Virus record (IMG/VR): IMGVR_UViG_3300033145_001651
Coordinates: 1 to 42,918 of that record
DNA from: a virus
Direction: 5' to 3' (one strand)
DNA length: 42,918 nt
Positions 32,885 through 41,220 of this stretch are shown here, one piece after another. The translations under genes and the position numbers were made by a program. Below the pieces are notes generated by a model. It worked only from the letters and a program-made list of their open reading frames with translations, was not told the origin of the DNA and did no database searches. How positions within the stretch are numbered: position 1 is the stretch's first letter; every line of letters begins with the position of its first letter.

Positions 32885-34318
32885 GTGGCATTACCGCCTA
32901 TTGATTATTCAGCAAGAGATTTTGCTTCACTTTACGAGGCACTCAAGACTTACATTCGTGCGCGTTACCCGAATTGGACGGACTTTGCCATTGCCAATGT
33001 AGGCAACGTCTTGCTGGAGGCCGTTGCCTACGTGGGCGACCAACTGCATTACTACATGGACAGACAGGCAGGGGAAGCTTTTCTTTCGACAGTTACCCAA
33101 CGGAGCAACATGATTAAAATTCTGAAGCGGCTTAGCTATAAGATGGCAGGGCCCCAGGCTGCCACCGTGGACTTGCGGTTTACCCTTGCAGCACCGGCCG
33201 CGGGAGACGTAGTCATCCCGGCCAAAACCCAGGTCCTGACGACCGGCCCAGAACCCCTGGTGTTCGAGACTCAGGCGGAACTGGTCATTCCGGCGGGAGC
33301 TACCGAAGGAACTGTTTCGGCCAAACACGCCGAGACCCGAACAGAAGAATTCGTGGGGGACGGCTCGCCAAACCAAAGACTGCGCCTTTCTTTTGGGCCG
33401 TACCTCGACGGCTCAGCTCGAGTGGAGGTAAATGGAGAACTGTGGGACGAGGCCGAGGTGTTCATCGCAACAGACCCGGCGTCAAAGATATTCCTAGTAG
33501 AAGTAGACGAAAATGACCAAGCTACTATTCTGTTTGGAGATGGGACAAACGGTGCAATTCCAACCGGAAATATTAAGGTGACTTACGAAACAGGGGGCGG
33601 TGCCAAGGGTAACGTACCTGCGGGGCTGATAACTCTAATTCCGGCTACGTTTACGGACAGCCTGGGGAATATGGTCTCGATTTCTGTTACTAACCCTGTG
33701 GCAGCAACAGGCGGAGCGGATAGAGAAGACATGGAAGTTGCGAGGTACCGAGCACCTCAAGAGGCCAGATCTAGGGAAGTTAGCACCACTGTTGACGATA
33801 TTCAGGCTAACGCTGAAGGCGTAGCAGGTGTGGCCAGAGCGTTATGCCGGCTCACCTGGCAGGACAGCAGTATTCCTGATAATACCGCCCGAGTTTATAT
33901 CGTTCCGGAAGGTGGCGGCTTGCCCAGCCAGGCCCTCAAGGATGCGGTCACGCAAGAGTTGACCCAAAACAAGCCTATGCCGCCAACCATGGGTCTGGAG
34001 GTAGTAGACCCGCTTTACAAAGTGGTGGATATCGCTGGCACGATTTACGCATTATCCACAGCCGATAAGGAGGCAATAGAGGCTCAGGTCCAAACCGTCC
34101 TCGCCGACCTGTTCAGTTACACCAAGAGGGACGAAAATAACACCTATATAGTAGACTTCGGTAAGCCGCTTTATCTAAGCACCATCATTGCAGCGTTACG
34201 GAATATCCCCGGTGTCTATAACGTAGCTCTTACGGCTCCAGCAGGGGATGTGGTGCCGGCGGCTGTGGAAATAGTTGCGCTTGGCGATACCTCTGGCCTG
34301 GTGGTGGTGCAATCATGA
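32885..34318 (+). CDS. Baseplate protein J (gp47-like)
   Basis: 477 residues from GTG 32885 (AAGGGGGTGAG). SARDFASLYEALKTYI, then LLEAVAYVGDQLHYYMDRQA, ATILFGDGTNGAIPTGNIKV and REDMEVARYRAPQEARSREV match the baseplate J/gp47 family. It forms wedge dimers linking hub and fibres. It overlaps the next gene by four bases. Confidence 0.92.
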   Translation: MALPPIDYSARDFASLYEALKTYIRARYPNWTDFAIANVGNVLLEAVAYVGDQLHYYMDRQAGEAFLSTVTQRSNMIKILKRLSYKMAGPQAATVDLRFTLAAPAAGDVVIPAKTQVLTTGPEPLVFETQAELVIPAGATEGTVSAKHAETRTEEFVGDGSPNQRLRLSFGPYLDGSARVEVNGELWDEAEVFIATDPASKIFLVEVDENDQATILFGDGTNGAIPTGNIKVTYETGGGAKGNVPAGLITLIPATFTDSLGNMVSISVTNPVAATGGADREDMEVARYRAPQEARSREVSTTVDDIQANAEGVAGVARALCRLTWQDSSIPDNTARVYIVPEGGGLPSQALKDAVTQELTQNKPMPPTMGLEVVDPLYKVVDIAGTIYALSTADKEAIEAQVQTVLADLFSYTKRDENNTYIVDFGKPLYLSTIIAALRNIPGVYNVALTAPAGDVVPAAVEIVALGDTSGLVVVQS

Positions 34319-35649
34319 TAAGAGTGCCGGCAATATACCTGGAAGACAAGGAAACGCGAGCCCTGCTCGATGTGATGGAGCAGGGTTTTGCTTTAGTCCT
34401 CGAGGAACTGGCAAACTGGACCAACATTTTAGACCCAGATCATTGTCCGGCTTCGGTTTTACCCCACATGCTTTTTGAGGAGGGCTGGACGGAGCAAATA
34501 CCCCTGACTGAAGTCCAACAGCGAAGGCTGGCCAAAGAGCTGCCCAGGCTGTGGAAATGGCGGGGAACCTACAAAGCTATTATCCCCGCTATAAAGATTT
34601 TCACTGTAGAGGCCAACAAGGACTACCAGGTGGATATCATCACCCACCGGCCTAGCCGGACGTTCTGGATACGGGTACCTTGGCGGATGTTGAGCGCCCT
34701 GGACTTCCCCTCTATGTTTCGCGTGGTGTGGAAATTCACAGCGGCAAATGAATATTTCGGGGTGGTCGGTATCCCAGACCGGATGCTCCTGCTGAACCAG
34801 GCCGGAGCCCTGGTGATGGTGACCCAGGACCTTTCCTGGCAGGAGACCAAGACGCGGAAGGTGTTCACCGGCCCGCGGTTCAATGCTGCGGGCGCCGTGG
34901 AGACCGTAACGGAAGATACCTCTTGGAGCGAAATTGTATCTTTTAAGACGTTCACCGGGCCGCGGCTAGGTGGCATGAAATTCAATCATGCCGGGGCAGT
35001 TCAGACCGTCACTACCGACGAGGGCTGGGACGAGACCGTTACCCATTACAAATTCACCGGCCCTCGGCTCAACGGCCCCACCCTGAAACTCAACGGTACT
35101 GGTAAGGCCAATGAGGGGCCTAAAGCAAGCGAGCAGGCGGTGACACATCATGAGGTTCTAGTGACCAAAAAAACCTTCCCAGCCGGGCAACTGTTCAATG
35201 CCGGGCCGACGGTGTCTCAACAGCAGATTATTACCCACCCAGGTAGCCGGACCTATAAGCGGTTTGTGGCACCGCTATCGGCGCTCAATACCCGCGGTAC
35301 CGTAATCGAGGATGTGGTGGACCGTGGCTGGGATGAAACCATCACTGAGCACCGGTTCACGGGGCCGCGGTTCAACAGCTCAACTTTGACTGTAACTGGC
35401 CGGACCAGGCTCAATGCCGGGCCAAAGACTAGCGAGCAGGTGGTGGTCCATCATCCGGTGCTGGAAACCACCGTCAAGAACGACGGCGGCACCCTTCTCA
35501 ATCGAGGACCCATCGAGACCAGGCAGGAGATCATAAATCACCCGGATGTGCGGACATACAAGAAGTTCAATCCCGAGGCTGGCATGGTCCTCAACGGCAA
35601 GCCGGTCCTGGGATACATGTGGAAAAAAGAACTGAAGGAGGCGGTCTAA
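34315..35649 (+). CDS. Tail protein I-like baseplate protein with repeat domain
   Basis: 444 residues. Residues 1-140 (LEELANWTNILDPDHCPASV, then LPHMLFEEGW and LPRLWKWRGTYKAI) are the P2 gpI-type domain. Residues 165-430 hold repeats of about 30-40 residues built on F-T-G-P-R (at about 184, 213, 247 and 348) with T-V-T-x-D-x-x-W-x-E-T/I-V/I-T between; related copies end in H-P-x-x-x-T-Y-K. The repeats are probably beta-strand modules extending from the baseplate. Confidence 0.8.
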   Translation: MIRVPAIYLEDKETRALLDVMEQGFALVLEELANWTNILDPDHCPASVLPHMLFEEGWTEQIPLTEVQQRRLAKELPRLWKWRGTYKAIIPAIKIFTVEANKDYQVDIITHRPSRTFWIRVPWRMLSALDFPSMFRVVWKFTAANEYFGVVGIPDRMLLLNQAGALVMVTQDLSWQETKTRKVFTGPRFNAAGAVETVTEDTSWSEIVSFKTFTGPRLGGMKFNHAGAVQTVTTDEGWDETVTHYKFTGPRLNGPTLKLNGTGKANEGPKASEQAVTHHEVLVTKKTFPAGQLFNAGPTVSQQQIITHPGSRTYKRFVAPLSALNTRGTVIEDVVDRGWDETITEHRFTGPRFNSSTLTVTGRTRLNAGPKTSEQVVVHHPVLETTVKNDGGTLLNRGPIETRQEIINHPDVRTYKKFNPEAGMVLNGKPVLGYMWKKELKEAV

Positions 35650-35650
35650 T

Positions 35651-37327
35651 GTGGCAGAGAAGCTGGTAAAGTACCAGGGCGATACTACCCAGCGGGAACT
35701 CTGGTCGGACGGACCGGTCGTGAGCACAGGGGTATCCCGGCTCCTTGACCCTACCGACCGGAGCTTTACGGTGGTCATGTTCCAGCAGGGCAAGCCGCCC
35801 CTGGACTCGGAGGTTAACCTCCTGCAGCAGATTCAAAACCATCTTCGAGCGCAAATTATGAGGCAGTTAATGCCATCGGGCATAGTTTCCCTGGGAGCGT
35901 TAACTACCGGGGTAACATCGCCCCTGAACTCCCTGCGCCTAGCCGAGACCTACGCCCTGGTCAACGGCTGGCTGGTCAAAATAGCCGGGGCCAACCGGAG
36001 CGATATAGCAAACGATATCATTTTTCCGGAGGCTCCCATTAGCGGTTACCGGGACGACTTGGCTTTTATCGAGTTCTGGTTCGAGGAAGTAGCGCCGACC
36101 GGCTCCCCGGAGGCCGACAGCGAAAACGTTTATAAATATGGCGGCGTCCAAAGCGGCACCCAGACTAACGACCTTCAGGATACCACTATCGGGGACGAGA
36201 CCACCAGGCGCATTCAACTGCGCTGGCGCATCCGGACCGTGGCGGATGTGGATTTCGTGAATTACCCCGACGGCGTAAACCACGGGGACAAAGTCAAGGC
36301 CTGGGGCGGGGCCGGGGCAGATACCACTTATACCTTCTCGCCTTCCAGCACAGACCCGAAGCTCTATGTAGCCGGTGACGGTTCCGCAGCGGCCTGCGAT
36401 ACCCTTAAATGTGCCACCGGTTACGTCTATGCCTTGAGTTTATTTAAAGTTCATAGACGGAACCAGACGGCCTATGATGCTGCTACGAACCCGGACGGTG
36501 CCCCGGCCTATGGACAGGACAACCCGCGGCCAGACCAGTTATTCCATGACGTCATTGCGGCCAGGGACGTAACGCCGACCTATTTCCTGACCGACCTGAA
36601 GGAGTATCTATCCCCTGGTGTGGAGGCCTTGGGAGCTACCTTGATGGAGGCTATGCGGGCCATTCGTGCCACCGACCTCGAGCTGGACAAGTGGAAGAAG
36701 CAGCGGCTGCAGCAGGGCACGGTCATGATCTATAACAAACTGGTGATAGAGGGGGCCATCATCAGCGGGGTACCAAATTCGCGAAACATCCAGATCACCA
36801 AAACCGGAACGTATACAGCCGGTAATGTCTCGAAGGTTTATGTCGATGGCAAAGATGTGGTGATCCCAGACGAGCAAAACGTGGCAGTGGTGCCTACGAA
36901 CCCGGACACCGTAGACAAGACGTATTATGCCTGGCTGGATTGGGATGAGGAGGCGGGCAAATATAAAGTCTACCTTGGCGAAACAGTGCCGGAGGGCAAA
37001 CTAAAACTCTATCAGATAGTAGTACCGGCAGGAGACCAGGGTACCGACTTGAGTGCCTGCACCTTTACAGATCAGCGAAGGATTGAAGCGGGCCATCCCA
37101 ACTACTACAACACCAAGCCCTTCGCTTTAGTCAGTCCGACTGGCTATCCGATGCTGGACACCCCGGGCTATGATGTGCTGCTCACGGTGGAGAACGCCAG
37201 CGACCTGGATAAGGTTGGCCGGCTGGAGGTCTATGACAAGGCGAGCAACGGGTTCAAGATCAGGCCTACCGGCTCTGCCGATAATATTCAGGTTCGTTGG
37301 ACCATTGTCAATCCGGATATTGCATAG
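35651..37327 (+). CDS. Large tail fibre/baseplate-linked protein
   Basis: 558 residues from GTG 35651 (AAGGAGGCGGTCTAAT). The N-terminal RSFTVVMFQQGKPPLDSEVN, then LLQQIQNHLRA resembles phage proteins in which a G-K-P-x-x-D-S-E-x-N motif begins a tail-associated shaft (DUF4815-like). Several beta-rich sections follow, ending GSADNIQVRWTIVNPD. It lies between gpI-like and the DGR target, so it likely forms the fibre shaft or its adaptor. Confidence 0.75.
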   Translation: MAEKLVKYQGDTTQRELWSDGPVVSTGVSRLLDPTDRSFTVVMFQQGKPPLDSEVNLLQQIQNHLRAQIMRQLMPSGIVSLGALTTGVTSPLNSLRLAETYALVNGWLVKIAGANRSDIANDIIFPEAPISGYRDDLAFIEFWFEEVAPTGSPEADSENVYKYGGVQSGTQTNDLQDTTIGDETTRRIQLRWRIRTVADVDFVNYPDGVNHGDKVKAWGGAGADTTYTFSPSSTDPKLYVAGDGSAAACDTLKCATGYVYALSLFKVHRRNQTAYDAATNPDGAPAYGQDNPRPDQLFHDVIAARDVTPTYFLTDLKEYLSPGVEALGATLMEAMRAIRATDLELDKWKKQRLQQGTVMIYNKLVIEGAIISGVPNSRNIQITKTGTYTAGNVSKVYVDGKDVVIPDEQNVAVVPTNPDTVDKTYYAWLDWDEEAGKYKVYLGETVPEGKLKLYQIVVPAGDQGTDLSACTFTDQRRIEAGHPNYYNTKPFALVSPTGYPMLDTPGYDVLLTVENASDLDKVGRLEVYDKASNGFKIRPTGSADNIQVRWTIVNPDIA

Positions 37328-37341
37328 GGAGGTGAAGGGGA

Positions 37342-37692
37342 TTGATTGTCCGAGAAGTAAATGAGGGACCGAAAATTGATTACGAACTGAACGGGACAGT
37401 CCTGACCCTGGGTGGCGGGGCCGTTTCTATTGATCTTGCCGAACGCCAGACCGATACCGAAACGGTAATTGACATCTGCCACGACGACGGTCACCTAGTG
37501 GAAGGCCTGGGTCGGTGGTACGTGGCCACCATTATAATTCCTTCCAAACGCTACCGTCTGGTAGACACCGGCCAGGTTGACGAGAATGGGGCGCCGGTAA
37601 TGGCGCCTGAAGCGCTACCGATTGATTTGGACTCTGTGATTTTAAACCTGTGGGCCCTACCCCAAATAAGTGAAGGAGGTAGTGAAGTATGA
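37342..37692 (+). CDS. Small tail-fibre-region protein, 116 aa
   Basis: TTG 37342 has AGGGAGGTGAAGGGG upstream. Beta-rich, acidic sequence (IDYELNGTVLTLGGGAVSID, then TVIDICHDDGHLVEGLG, RWYVATIIIPSKRY). No family recognised. It overlaps the DGR target start by four bases, so it is probably made with the target and may be its adaptor or chaperone. Confidence 0.6.
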   Translation: MIVREVNEGPKIDYELNGTVLTLGGGAVSIDLAERQTDTETVIDICHDDGHLVEGLGRWYVATIIIPSKRYRLVDTGQVDENGAPVMAPEALPIDLDSVILNLWALPQISEGGSEV

Positions 37693-38822
37693 TCTTTAGC
37701 ATTAAAGACACTTATCGGCAAGCTGTAGAGGCCGCTTCTGGCGGGAAGAATACAGTGCTTTATGATGATCTGGGTTATCCCTCGATTATGGTAGTAGTTC
37801 CGCGTTTTAAATTAAGCGACATCGACCCAACATGGCCTTCCGACCCCCATCCGGCTTTTATTGTTAACGACCGGATAATCGATGAAATCTTCATCTCCAA
37901 GTTTCAGAACGTAGTGGTCGGCGGCCGTGCTCTCTCCCTTCCCATGCAGGACCCGAAGGTCTATGTGAACTTTGACCAGGCCAGGGGCTACTGCATTGCC
38001 AAGGGCAAAGGCTGGCACATAATGACGAACGCGGAGTGGGCGGCCATTGCCCTCTGGTGCTGGAAGAACGGATTCATGCCACGGGGCAATAACTATGCTG
38101 GTGCCGACCATGGAGCACTATATGAGAACGGCCGCAAAACCTATGACTGGATTCTCGATTACAACTGGAACAATCGGGCTTATAAGATTGACGGCGACAA
38201 GTATTACCACGTCGGCCGGGTAGCTACAGGAAGCGGGCCCGCCTCCTGGTACCATGACAACACGCCATTTGGAATCGCCGACCTTAACGGCAACGTTTGG
38301 GAATGGATCGATGGACTTAAACTGGTAGACGGCAAAATCTACGTACACGGGGCTGGTGGAGAACCCCAGAACAACTTCGAAACCCAGAACAACCATCGTG
38401 ATGTCACTGGGTGGGTAGATACCGGGGTATACTTCGATAACACCACCGCAGGCGACGACACCCAGTCTTCTCACGATGTGGGTGGGGACCCCATCCTGAG
38501 CCCGGATCTGACTAACCCGATGTACACCACCGACCCGACATCGGACGCCTACTATGGCTACAGTTCCATGACTTTTGAGAACCTAACGGCTGAAACTGAC
38601 TTTACGCCACCCGACATGCTAAAGCACCTTGCCATCCAGCCCCCGGGCGCTGATCTTGGTGGCGACGGCCTCTATGTGCGTAACTACGGCGAGCGCGTCC
38701 CGATCCGGGGTGGGGACTGGGGCTACGGCTCCAGCGCCGGGGTGTTTGCTCTGTACTTGGACTACGCCCGCTCGTCTTCGGGCATCTACATCGGCTTCCG
38801 CGCGGCTTTTATTCCCGTGTAA
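37689..38822 (+). CDS. DGR target: C-type-lectin/FGE-fold variable receptor-binding protein
   Basis: 377 residues with AAGGAGG upstream. Residues 80-220 (FDQARGYCIAKGKGWHIMTN, then AEWAAIALWCWKNGFMP and FGIADLNGNVWEWIDG) are the formylglycine-generating-enzyme/C-type-lectin fold used by DGR variable proteins. The variable repeat covers residues 335-373: IPIRGGDWGYGSSAGV, FALYLDYARSSSG, IYIGFRAAF. The nine codons that are AAC or AAT in the template read D, G, Y, Y, D, Y, S, I and Y here. The protein lies after the fibre genes and is most likely the fibre tip that binds the cell surface. Confidence 0.9.
   Translation: MIFSIKDTYRQAVEAASGGKNTVLYDDLGYPSIMVVVPRFKLSDIDPTWPSDPHPAFIVNDRIIDEIFISKFQNVVVGGRALSLPMQDPKVYVNFDQARGYCIAKGKGWHIMTNAEWAAIALWCWKNGFMPRGNNYAGADHGALYENGRKTYDWILDYNWNNRAYKIDGDKYYHVGRVATGSGPASWYHDNTPFGIADLNGNVWEWIDGLKLVDGKIYVHGAGGEPQNNFETQNNHRDVTGWVDTGVYFDNTTAGDDTQSSHDVGGDPILSPDLTNPMYTTDPTSDAYYGYSSMTFENLTAETDFTPPDMLKHLAIQPPGADLGGDGLYVRNYGERVPIRGGDWGYGSSAGVFALYLDYARSSSGIYIGFRAAFIPV
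38692..38808 (+). repeat. DGR variable repeat (VR)
   Basis: 117 bp aligned without gaps to 39256-39372. The 11 differences are at 38715, 38721, 38722, 38724, 38754, 38760, 38763, 38775, 38776, 38785 and 38787; at every one the template has A. Here they are G (4), T (6) or C (1). All lie in nine codons that are AAC or AAT in the template. The last 19 bp after the final change are identical and presumably serve as the priming homology. Confidence 0.96.
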
Positions 38823-38849
38823 TCTGGGTTCTGAAACCTGAAATCTGTT

Positions 38850-38869
38850 GGGCGGGCGATAGCCCGCCC
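38850..38869 (+). other. GC-rich hairpin/cruciform after VR
   Basis: GGGCGGGC (38850-38857) pairs perfectly with GCCCGCCC (38862-38869) around GATA. It lies 28 bases after the target stop. Phage DGRs are known to carry an inverted repeat of about 8 bp with a GRNA tetraloop just downstream of VR that promotes retrohoming; GATA fits GRNA. No T-run follows, so it is not a normal terminator. Confidence 0.85.
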
Positions 38870-38898
38870 TCCAGTCCTTTAACACGGGGGTAAAAGTC

Positions 38899-39234
38899 TT
38901 GGCAGAAAAATTGAAGGTTCTTCAAAAGACCTACGACATGATCCAGTATGGATATATTTGCCTGCGGCAGTACCCCAAGAGTGAGAAGCATACCTTAGCG
39001 GCAGAGACCAAGCGGGCCATGTTCAAGCTGCTTGAGACCATCATTATGGCAAACAAAAGATATTACAAAAAGAATGCCATCCAGGAGGCTGACGTCCAGT
39101 TAGAAATTCTCCGCTACTATATACGGCTTGCAAAGGACCTGGGGTTTTTGCCCATCAGAAAGTATGAAAACTGGGCCAAGATGACTACAGAGATAGGAAA
39201 AATGATCGGCGGCTGGCTCAAATCAGCACGTTAA
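38899..39234 (+). CDS. avd: DGR accessory variability determinant (Avd)-like protein
   Basis: 111 residues from TTG 38899, eight bases after GGGGG. Basic, all-helical: LQKTYDMIQYGYICLRQYPK, then ETKRAMFKLLETIIMANKRY, then EADVQLEILRYYIRLAKDL and WAKMTTEIGKMIGGWLK. This is the four-helix bundle typical of bAvd/23S-IVP-like proteins, which form a pentameric barrel that binds the reverse transcriptase and template RNA. Located between target and TR as in many phage DGRs. Confidence 0.88.
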   Translation: MAEKLKVLQKTYDMIQYGYICLRQYPKSEKHTLAAETKRAMFKLLETIIMANKRYYKKNAIQEADVQLEILRYYIRLAKDLGFLPIRKYENWAKMTTEIGKMIGGWLKSAR

Positions 39235-39255
39235 TTATTTTGGGGAGAAAGCCAA

Positions 39256-39372
39256 AGCGCGTCCCGATCCGGGGTGGGAACTGGAACAACGGCTCCAGCG
39301 CCGGGGTGTTTGCTCTGAACTTGAACAACGCCCGCTCGAATTCGGGCAACAACATCGGCTTCCGCGCGGCTT
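39256..39372 (+). repeat. DGR template repeat (TR)
   Basis: The invariant partner of VR, 564 bases downstream in the same direction and outside any gene. It has 22 adenines; 18 are in nine AAC/AAT codons when read in the target frame, and 11 of these 18 differ in VR. AAY codons can become 15 amino acids by change of the adenines without making stop codons. The RNA from this region is the template for error-prone cDNA. Confidence 0.96.
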
Positions 39373-39560
39373 CACCCTGTAGCCAGAAGTGGTAAGCTCA
39401 AGGGCTTGCCTCCAGCGCACAGGGGTAAAGGGGCTTTCTTCCCTGCCGCGCTCCCGCCAAAGTTCGGGACCGGCAAAAAACTGAATTGCCGGGAAGGTAG
39501 TTAGTAGCCCCGCAGGGGCGAAGGGTGCCACGCCCGGCCCTCTTTTTAAGAGGTGATGAC
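39373..39560 (+). ncRNA. DGR RNA spacer after TR
   Basis: This 188-base interval between TR and the RT gene has no credible gene. It can form CCGGCAA (39470-39476) with TTGCCGG (39486-39492), and GCCCC (39507-39511) with GGGGC (39515-39519). In the Bordetella phage system the RNA spacer of similar length and position is bound by RT-Avd and primes cDNA synthesis, so the same role is inferred here. Confidence 0.65.
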
Positions 39561-40673
39561 ATGAAAAAACTGAAAAACCTTTACCCCAGGATTTATGATT
39601 TCGAGAACCTTCTGGAGGCCTATAGAGAGGCCCGTAAGTGCAAGAGGTTCCGAGATGAAGTCCTGGCGTTCACCCGTAACCTCGAAGAAAACTTGATCAA
39701 CATTCAGAACGAGCTAATCTGGAAGACCTACAAGGTGGGCAGGTATAGGGAGTTTTTCGTCTACGACCCAAAGAAACGGCTGATTATGGCCTTGCCATTT
39801 AAGGACCGGGTGGTTCAGTGGGCCATCTACCGGGTGCTCAATCCACTTTTGGACCGGCGCTATATCTCGGACAGTTACGCCTGCAGGGTAGGCTATGGGA
39901 CTCACCGGGCGGCGGACCGGCTTCAATACTGGCTCCGGTACCTGGCCCGAAGATATCCCAGGACCTACGTCCTTAAACTTGATATCAGTAAGTATTTCTA
40001 CCGGGTGGATCACGATGTCCTTATGGGAATCTTGCGACGGATTATAGCCGACAAGGACCTGCTCTGGCTATTGGAGATCATCATCCGGTCGGAGGATACC
40101 AAATTTGGTATTCCCTTGGGTGACCACGGCTTTGAGTGCGAAAGGGTTGAGGGAGTTGGGATGCCTATCGGCAACCTCACATCGCAGATGTTTGCCAACC
40201 TCTACCTGAACGAGCTGGACCAGTACGCCAAGCACGTCCTGAAAGTGCGGTATTATATCCGCTACATGGATGACGTGATCATTCTGCATCCGGACAAGAA
40301 ATATCTTTGGCGGCTTAAGGAGGAGATTGGGGCCTTTCTAGAGGACCATTTGCACCTGGTGCTCAATGACAAGACCACCGTCCGGACGGCGGACCAGGGA
40401 GTTGATTTTTGCGGGTATCGGATATGGCCCACTCACAGGAAACTCCGCAAGAGGACGGCCCTCAAAATGAAACGACGTCTCAAGTACCTTCAACGGGCTT
40501 ATGCCCGGGGTGAAGTTGATTTGGAAGAGGTAAACGCCAGCGTGCAAAGCTACCTGGGCCTCTTAAAGCATTGCAACAGCTACAAACTACGGAAGAAGTT
40601 ATTTGACGAGCTTGTTTTTGTGCGAGGAGGGGATGCCGGTGAGAAAAACGATGACAACCTGGCCGGGAGGTGA
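39561..40673 (+). CDS. DGR reverse transcriptase
   Basis: 370 residues from ATG 39561 after AAGAGGTGATGAC; the in-frame GTG at 39525 is less likely. Motif A is KLD141ISKYFYRVD; then GMPIGNLTSQ (206-209 LTSQ) and the catalytic Y235-M-D-D238 in IRYMDDVIIL. I-G-N-L-T-S-Q is characteristic of DGR reverse transcriptases, which lack the maturase and endonuclease domains of group II intron enzymes. The C-terminus (CGYRIWPTHRKLRKRTALKM) is the thumb. It copies TR RNA with random bases opposite adenine. Confidence 0.95.
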   Translation: MKKLKNLYPRIYDFENLLEAYREARKCKRFRDEVLAFTRNLEENLINIQNELIWKTYKVGRYREFFVYDPKKRLIMALPFKDRVVQWAIYRVLNPLLDRRYISDSYACRVGYGTHRAADRLQYWLRYLARRYPRTYVLKLDISKYFYRVDHDVLMGILRRIIADKDLLWLLEIIIRSEDTKFGIPLGDHGFECERVEGVGMPIGNLTSQMFANLYLNELDQYAKHVLKVRYYIRYMDDVIILHPDKKYLWRLKEEIGAFLEDHLHLVLNDKTTVRTADQGVDFCGYRIWPTHRKLRKRTALKMKRRLKYLQRAYARGEVDLEEVNASVQSYLGLLKHCNSYKLRKKLFDELVFVRGGDAGEKNDDNLAGR

Positions 40674-40678
40674 CGCCT

Positions 40679-40900
40679 ATGCCAGGGGCTGAGATCGCCC
40701 AGTATGGCATTGCATTTTTTACGGTAGCAGGCTTGCTTTTCTTAGTAGCTCAGTGGTTCAGACAAAAAAGCGACCAGGAGTTAGCCGAGGTGGTCCAAAA
40801 TAACACCAAGGCCCTAGAACAGCTAACTACATTAATCCAGGTGGCGTTGGCGCGGCAGGAGGCTAAAATCGACGAACTGCTTGAACGAGCCAGGCGGTGA
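40679..40900 (+). CDS. Holin-like membrane protein (BhlA/UviB-like)
   Basis: 73 residues from ATG 40679 (GGGAGGTGACGCCT), beginning just after the RT stop. One N-terminal membrane segment (GIAFFTVAGLLFLVAQWF) followed by a charged coiled helix (SDQELAEVVQNNTKALEQL, then ARQEAKIDELLERARR). This layout fits small BhlA/UviB-type holins. It starts the lysis module. Confidence 0.65.
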   Translation: MPGAEIAQYGIAFFTVAGLLFLVAQWFRQKSDQELAEVVQNNTKALEQLTTLIQVALARQEAKIDELLERARR

Positions 40901-40905
40901 GGACG

Positions 40906-41208
40906 ATGAGGAACTTCTTCAGCCGGCCATATGAATTCTCTTTCAAGGACCTATTGGCGACCGGTTTTTGTAGTGTATTCCTCTACTTCTGTTACAAGGC
41001 CTTGGGTAGCCAGGATGCGTTGGGGTTAGTGAAAGCATTGGTACCGCTCATCGGGATAATCCTGGGCGGCTATTTTGTACAGGAAAGCGCGAGTATCTGG
41101 TTCAACCGTACCCAGGGTCCGCAAGCGCCACCGACTTCCTATCAGTCTTACCCTTATTCCTACAGCGAGTCGCCACCACAGGTGAAAAATAATAAACCCA
41201 CGATTTAG
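40906..41208 (+). CDS. Small two-helix membrane protein
   Basis: 100 residues from ATG 40906, with GGTGAGG just upstream. Two membrane segments (LLATGFCSVFLYFCYKAL and ALVPLIGIILGGYFV) and a Pro/Tyr/Ser-rich tail. Place between the holin-like and amidase genes suggests a lysis function such as holin or antiholin; no family recognised. Confidence 0.6.
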   Translation: MRNFFSRPYEFSFKDLLATGFCSVFLYFCYKALGSQDALGLVKALVPLIGIILGGYFVQESASIWFNRTQGPQAPPTSYQSYPYSYSESPPQVKNNKPTI

Positions 41209-41220
41209 GAGGTGTTGTGA

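Noticed and set aside
37342-38822. A second VR or second DGR target
   Set aside because: The TR core (GGCTCCAGCGCCGGGGTG) was seen only in VR and TR; no other copy was found.
38850-38869. Rho-independent terminator after the target gene
   Set aside because: The stem is strong but is followed by TCCAGTCC, not a T-run; avd, TR and RT need to be transcribed beyond it.
38619-38885. Minus-strand frame across VR and the hairpin
   Set aside because: Product has no domain; it exists because VR is GC-rich and without stops on both strands.
39235-39531. Minus-strand frame across TR and spacer
   Set aside because: Non-coding TR region; no ribosome site and product is Arg/Pro/Ser-rich.
39561-40673. 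Group II intron or retron reverse transcriptase
   Set aside because: No maturase/endonuclease region or intron RNA domains are seen, and LTSQ, the TR/VR pair and the Avd-like neighbour identify a DGR.
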